Assembly (NCBI GenBank): GCA_043774925.1
Contig: JAYVSZ010000010.1
Coordinates: 1-7,137, forward strand
Direction: 5' to 3'
DNA length: 7,137 nucleotides
Origin: JAYVSZ01 sp043774925
GTDB lineage: Bacteria; Pseudomonadota; Gammaproteobacteria; Burkholderiales; Methylophilaceae
Shown here: positions 4,995 to 7,137 of the stretch, in pieces
Layout: each line of letters begins with the position of its first letter
Numbering within the stretch: the stretch's first letter is position 1
Translations under genes and position numbers: made by a program
The notes under the pieces: model-generated
Told to the model about the DNA's origin: nothing
Databases searched by the model: none
The model's input: only the letters and a program-made list of their open reading frames with translations

Positions 4995-6092
4995 ATGAAA
5001 AAATTGAAAATATTATTCGCTTGCGCCGCGCTGTTGTTCAATACCTACGCGCTTGCTGGCGAATATGGCGATCACTGCGCCGCTAGTTTGGCAGCTGGAA
5101 AACTGTTCAAAACGCAATGTTTAATTACCACAGTATATGAAGGCAAAACCTACTGCTTTGGCAGCGAGGAAGGCAAAGATACGTTTTTGGAAAATCCCAA
5201 AGCGGTGATTGCGAAAGCCAATGAAAACTACGCAAAACTCATTGCCGCCGAGCCAGTGCGCACTAAAATTAGTCAAGAAGCAGCGATGGCGCAAATTAAC
5301 AGCAAAACCTGCGATTTAAGCGACAAAGATGTGGGCTATTTGCAATTTGACGGCTTAGATTTACGTCATTGCAAAATGGTGAACACCAGCTTTTTTGGCG
5401 CATATTTACGTGGCGCAAACCTAAGCGGCGCAAATTTGGAACGCGCTTATTTAAACCTTGCGCGTTTAGAAAACACCGATTTAAGTAACGCCAATTTAAA
5501 AGACGCGATTATCTTCCAAGCGATTTTCGACAAAACCAATTTTAAAGGCGCAAATTTAACCAACGCACGCATGATTGGTACATTGGGCGCGGTGGATATG
5601 AGCGGCGCCAACGTGAGCAAAGGCCGCTTTGGCTTGGATATTGGCAACCAGCCGATGGGCGCCATGCGCTTTGATTCTATTGGCGGCAATTTTGAAAAAA
5701 CTAACTTTGAAAATGCCGACATCAACCGCAGCAATTTTAGATTCTGTAACCTAAAAGGCGCAAACTTGCGTGGCGCTGATTTATTTCGTGCCGATTTAAG
5801 CTCGGCCGATTTAACGGGTGCGGATATTACTGGCGCGAAAATGGGCGAAGCGGTGTTGGATAACACCAATATGAAGGACGTGAAGGGCTTAGAAGCGATT
5901 AAAGGCTACGATACAACAAAAGGTTTGTGCGTGAATTGCGCGGGCGTGGACGTGGGCAACTTTAAACCAGAAGTGAACCCAACTGGCGCGGGCGCAACAG
6001 CAAAGGATAATCAAGCCGCGAAAGCAACACCCGCAAAATCTGTGATTTACAATAAAGCCAAAAAAAGAAAGTTAAAAAAACACCTCAATTAA
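4995..6092 (+). CDS. Secreted YHS-like / pentapeptide-repeat protein
   Basis: The 365-residue product starts with a signal peptide (1-21, MKKLKILFACAALLF...YALA before GEYG), so it should act in the periplasm. Residues 24-80 resemble a YHS domain: YEGKTYCFGSEEGKDTFLEN matches the usual GKTYYFCSEGCKxxFxxNP pattern, but the two metal-type cysteines of CSxxC are glycines, with a cysteine shifted to 54; further cysteines are C28 and C42. Two pentapeptide blocks follow, about 121-195 (15 repeats such as ANLSG, TDLSN, ANLKD) and 231-295 (13 repeats such as ANLRG, ADLTG), which should form a right-handed beta-helix. The segment between them (196-230) keeps only two or three degenerate repeats. The C-terminus has a CVNC motif (312-315), an Ala/Pro/Thr linker and a KAKKRKLKK tail. 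The ATG at 4995 is preferred over one at 4917 because AGGAA at 4986-4990 precedes it and it gives the signal peptide. Function unknown; a scaffold, binding or metal-related role is possible. Confidence 0.88.
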   Translation: MKKLKILFACAALLFNTYALAGEYGDHCAASLAAGKLFKTQCLITTVYEGKTYCFGSEEGKDTFLENPKAVIAKANENYAKLIAAEPVRTKISQEAAMAQINSKTCDLSDKDVGYLQFDGLDLRHCKMVNTSFFGAYLRGANLSGANLERAYLNLARLENTDLSNANLKDAIIFQAIFDKTNFKGANLTNARMIGTLGAVDMSGANVSKGRFGLDIGNQPMGAMRFDSIGGNFEKTNFENADINRSNFRFCNLKGANLRGADLFRADLSSADLTGADITGAKMGEAVLDNTNMKDVKGLEAIKGYDTTKGLCVNCAGVDVGNFKPEVNPTGAGATAKDNQAAKATPAKSVIYNKAKKRKLKKHLN

Positions 6093-6745
6093 CTGCGTGA
6101 AAGCGCATCTAAAGCTGCGCGATTTAGCAACTCTATTTGGCCGCGCCCCAGCTTTACCCAGCTTTTCTGCTCAAAACGTTTGAGCTGGCGGCTCACCACT
6201 TCCCGCGCTGTGCCTAGCTCATCAGCGATTTGTTGATGCGTGCGACTGACATTATCGCTGCCCGCATCCAACAGGGTTTTCGCCAAGCGCGCATCCAAGC
6301 TGTGAAACGCCACTTCATCCAGCAACACAATTAAATCGCTAATCAGCGCGCCGTAATTGGTCATCACAAAGGTGCGAAACACTTTGGAATCAATCATCAA
6401 CTGATTAAATGCAGCAGCAGGAATAATCACGTCGCGGATTGGTTCTTCCACAATTGTTGACGCAGGATAATCGCTATTGCCAAGCAGGCAAGTCGTGGTA
6501 ATCACGCAAGTTTCGCCAGCTTGCACGCGGTAGAGCAAAATTTCGCGGCCACTTTGCGACATTTTATACACACGTGATTGCCCTGCAAGCCGCATGACAT
6601 AAGCCCCGCACGGCCCGCCCTCGCGATAGCCAATAGTGCCAATTGGCGCCTCAACAATGCGCGAATTTTTCGCCAGCATGTCACGCGCGTTTTGCTCCAA
6701 ATACTGCAAAGCTGGAAACTGCACCAACCAAGCCAAATCTGACAT
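6089..6745 (-). CDS. Crp/Fnr-family transcriptional regulator
   Basis: The 218-residue protein has the full Crp/Fnr layout. A cyclic-nucleotide-type beta-roll covers about 18-115, a dimer helix about 118-160 (FVMTNYGALISDLIVLLDEVAF), and a winged helix-turn-helix about 166-210. The recognition helix TAREVVSRQLKRFE (179-192) keeps R181, E182, S185 and R186, matching both the Crp RE...R and Fnr ExxSR contact patterns. The Crp cAMP signature (GE...E..RSA) is absent; that stretch reads GETCVITTTCLLG, so cAMP is unlikely to be the ligand. C46, C80 and C86 lie in the sensor domain, and the Fnr-type N-terminal cysteine cluster is missing. Related proteins that I recall carry the same GETC..T..CLLG stretch, so a thiol or redox input is possible but unproven. 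GGAG at 6756-6753, seven bases before the ATG, supports the start. Its stop overlaps the stop of the convergent gene by four bases (TTAA). Targets are not evident; autoregulation is plausible. Confidence 0.93.
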   Translation of the reverse strand: MSDLAWLVQFPALQYLEQNARDMLAKNSRIVEAPIGTIGYREGGPCGAYVMRLAGQSRVYKMSQSGREILLYRVQAGETCVITTTCLLGNSDYPASTIVEEPIRDVIIPAAAFNQLMIDSKVFRTFVMTNYGALISDLIVLLDEVAFHSLDARLAKTLLDAGSDNVSRTHQQIADELGTAREVVSRQLKRFEQKSWVKLGRGQIELLNRAALDALSRS

Positions 6746-6762
6746 TTTCTCTCTCCAATTGC

Positions 6763-6777
6763 GACTAATTCTTAGTC
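6763..6777. promoter_or_regulatory. Inverted repeat in the leader of the Crp/Fnr-type gene, possible operator
   Basis: GACTAA (6763-6768) and TTAGTC (6772-6777) are exact inverse complements around TTC. The minus strand reads TTGACTAAGAATTAGTCGCAA, so TTG/CAA flanks extend the symmetry imperfectly. It lies about 18 bases before the ATG, just above the ribosome binding site and downstream of the likely -10. A dimer bound here would block transcription, which fits autorepression. Its odd 15-bp symmetry is not the standard Crp (16-bp) or Fnr (14-bp) spacing, so assignment to the neighbouring regulator is only a guess. Confidence 0.4.
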
Positions 6778-6793
6778 AATCAAAACGGTAAAA

Positions 6794-6824
6794 ATTATAT
6801 AAAATTTCAATATCACGAACGCAA
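6794..6824 (-). promoter_or_regulatory. Candidate promoter of the Crp/Fnr-type gene
   Basis: A perfect TATAAT lies on the minus strand at 6799-6794, in a very AT-rich stretch. TTGCGT at 6824-6819 is a weak -35 with a 19-bp spacer. Transcription from here would start near 6787, giving a leader of roughly 40 nt that contains the inverted repeat at 6763-6777. A stronger -35 match (TTGACA, 6894-6889) lies farther upstream but has only a poor -10 partner (TATCCA, 6872-6867). Confidence 0.4.
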
Positions 6825-6877
6825 CACTAACAGCGCTAAGCGTTTGTTGCAAGAAACGAAAATTGGTGGATAATTTT

Positions 6878-6904
6878 TGTTTGTTTTTTGTCAATAAACA
6901 AACA
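6878..6904. repeat. AT-rich inverted repeat with Fnr-like half sites
   Basis: TGTTTGTTT (6878-6886) pairs with AAACAAACA (6896-6904) around a nine-base loop. No T-run follows on either strand, so it is not a convincing terminator. Within it TTGTCAATAAACAA (6888-6901) has the 14-bp TTG-N8-CAA outline of an Fnr-type site, with seven of the ten consensus positions matching. On the minus strand a perfect TTGACA (6894-6889) overlaps it. Such AT-rich matches arise easily by chance. Confidence 0.3.
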
Positions 6905-7034
6905 TTACATGACGTTGTATTTGGCGTTTTATATTGCATTAGCCCAAACGTGCAGTATCAACATCAACGCATGGTTGCCAAGCGCTTTTGAGCGTGTTGC
7001 AGCAGCGTTTGTGCGAGAAAGCGGATTCTAACCA

Positions 7035-7137
7035 CTAGCCTTGTGGCAGCATTTCTTCAGTCACACCACACATGCGGTTTGCAGGCACAGCAGTATCAAT
7101 TAATTTAGGTTTAGGTAAGTTTAATTGCCCCATCAAT
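7035..7137 (-). CDS. 3' end of an unrecognised ORF (partial)
   Basis: A minus-strand reading frame enters from the right edge and stops at TAG (7037-7035). If it starts at the ATG at 7133 it encodes a 32-residue peptide beginning MGQLNLPKPKLIDTAVP and ending GVTEEMLPQG; it may equally be the C-terminal end of a longer protein, since the codon before that ATG (TTG) is also open. I do not recognise it. After the TAG the same frame stays open for another 31 codons to a TAA at 6941-6939, encoding a stretch with SHKRCCNTLKSAW, so a longer ancestral end or a broken gene is possible. The codons look protein-like, but the evidence is short. Confidence 0.45.
   Translation of the reverse strand, partial: LMGQLNLPKPKLIDTAVPANRMCGVTEEMLPQG

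Larger units (their letters stand above)
6746..7034. other. Intergenic region upstream of the Crp/Fnr-type gene
   Basis: This stretch of about 290 bases holds the candidate operator, promoter and inverted repeat listed separately. It also holds a bulged hairpin made by GCAACA (6821-6826) and TGTTGC (6845-6850), with AAC/GTT and GC/GC pairs inside. The part from 6905 to 7034 shows nothing convincing: a plus-strand ORF of 40 codons (6909-7031) has no ribosome binding site, and the minus strand stays open after the TAG at 7035 for 31 codons. No terminator is visible for the gene entering from the right edge. Confidence 0.5.

Noticed and set aside
5447..5869. 140-codon minus-strand ORF inside the pentapeptide gene
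   Set aside because: It is the mirror of the regular repeat codons on the opposite strand; its K/S/A/P-rich product has no protein-like pattern.
6103..6120. Hairpin GCGCA/TGCGC near the end of the Crp/Fnr-type gene
   Set aside because: Only five pairs, inside the coding sequence, with no adequate T-run directly after it; not supported as a terminator.
6909..7031. 40-codon plus-strand ORF starting MTLYLAFYIALAQ
   Set aside because: The hydrophobic start is suggestive, but there is no Shine-Dalgarno sequence, no recognised family, and it lies opposite the extension of the partial ORF; the length is compatible with chance.

Overview
The window looks like a chromosomal piece of a moderately AT-rich betaproteobacterium. 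The rpfE-like/recJ pair, the E. coli-length RecJ and the general protein style fit a methylotroph of the Methylophilaceae (Methylotenera-like). That placement is an inference from protein resemblance, not from a marker gene. No rRNA, tRNA, CRISPR array or transposase gene was found.

Left part (1-3888, all minus strand). Read in transcription order, the genes are: a short RpfE-type protein (3400-3888) that seems to keep only the C-terminal half of its family; recJ (1670-3403), whose ATG overlaps the stop of the previous gene as ATGA; an unrecognised 200-residue two-helix membrane protein (1032-1634) 35 nt after recJ; and tpiA (64-840) after a 191-nt gap. The first three are probably one transcription unit. 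tpiA has a perfect TATAAT only eight bases before its ATG and no Shine-Dalgarno sequence, so it may be leaderless.

Middle (3889-4994). A 94-bp fold-back repeat (3941-4034) lies just upstream of the truncated RpfE-type gene. Next to it is a good Rho-independent terminator (4051-4087) for the minus-strand glycine-zipper envelope protein gene (4108-4779). That gene most likely starts at a TTG with an ideal ribosome binding site. A 215-nt divergent intergenic region separates it from the next gene.

Right part (4995-7137). A secreted protein (4995-6092) joins a YHS-like N-terminal region to two blocks of pentapeptide repeats and a C-terminal CxxC and lysine-rich tail. It converges with, and overlaps by four bases, a Crp/Fnr-family regulator gene (6089-6745, minus). 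That regulator lacks the cAMP-binding signature but carries three cysteines in its sensor domain. Upstream of it are an inverted repeat and promoter-like elements. At the right edge is the 3' end of an unrecognised minus-strand ORF (stop at 7035).

Most of the window is housekeeping or envelope biology. The parts most worth a second look are the YHS-like/pentapeptide protein, the leaderless-looking tpiA promoter with its palindrome, the fold-back element beside the shortened RpfE-type gene, and the palindrome-containing insertion in RecJ. I see no clear new multi-gene system.
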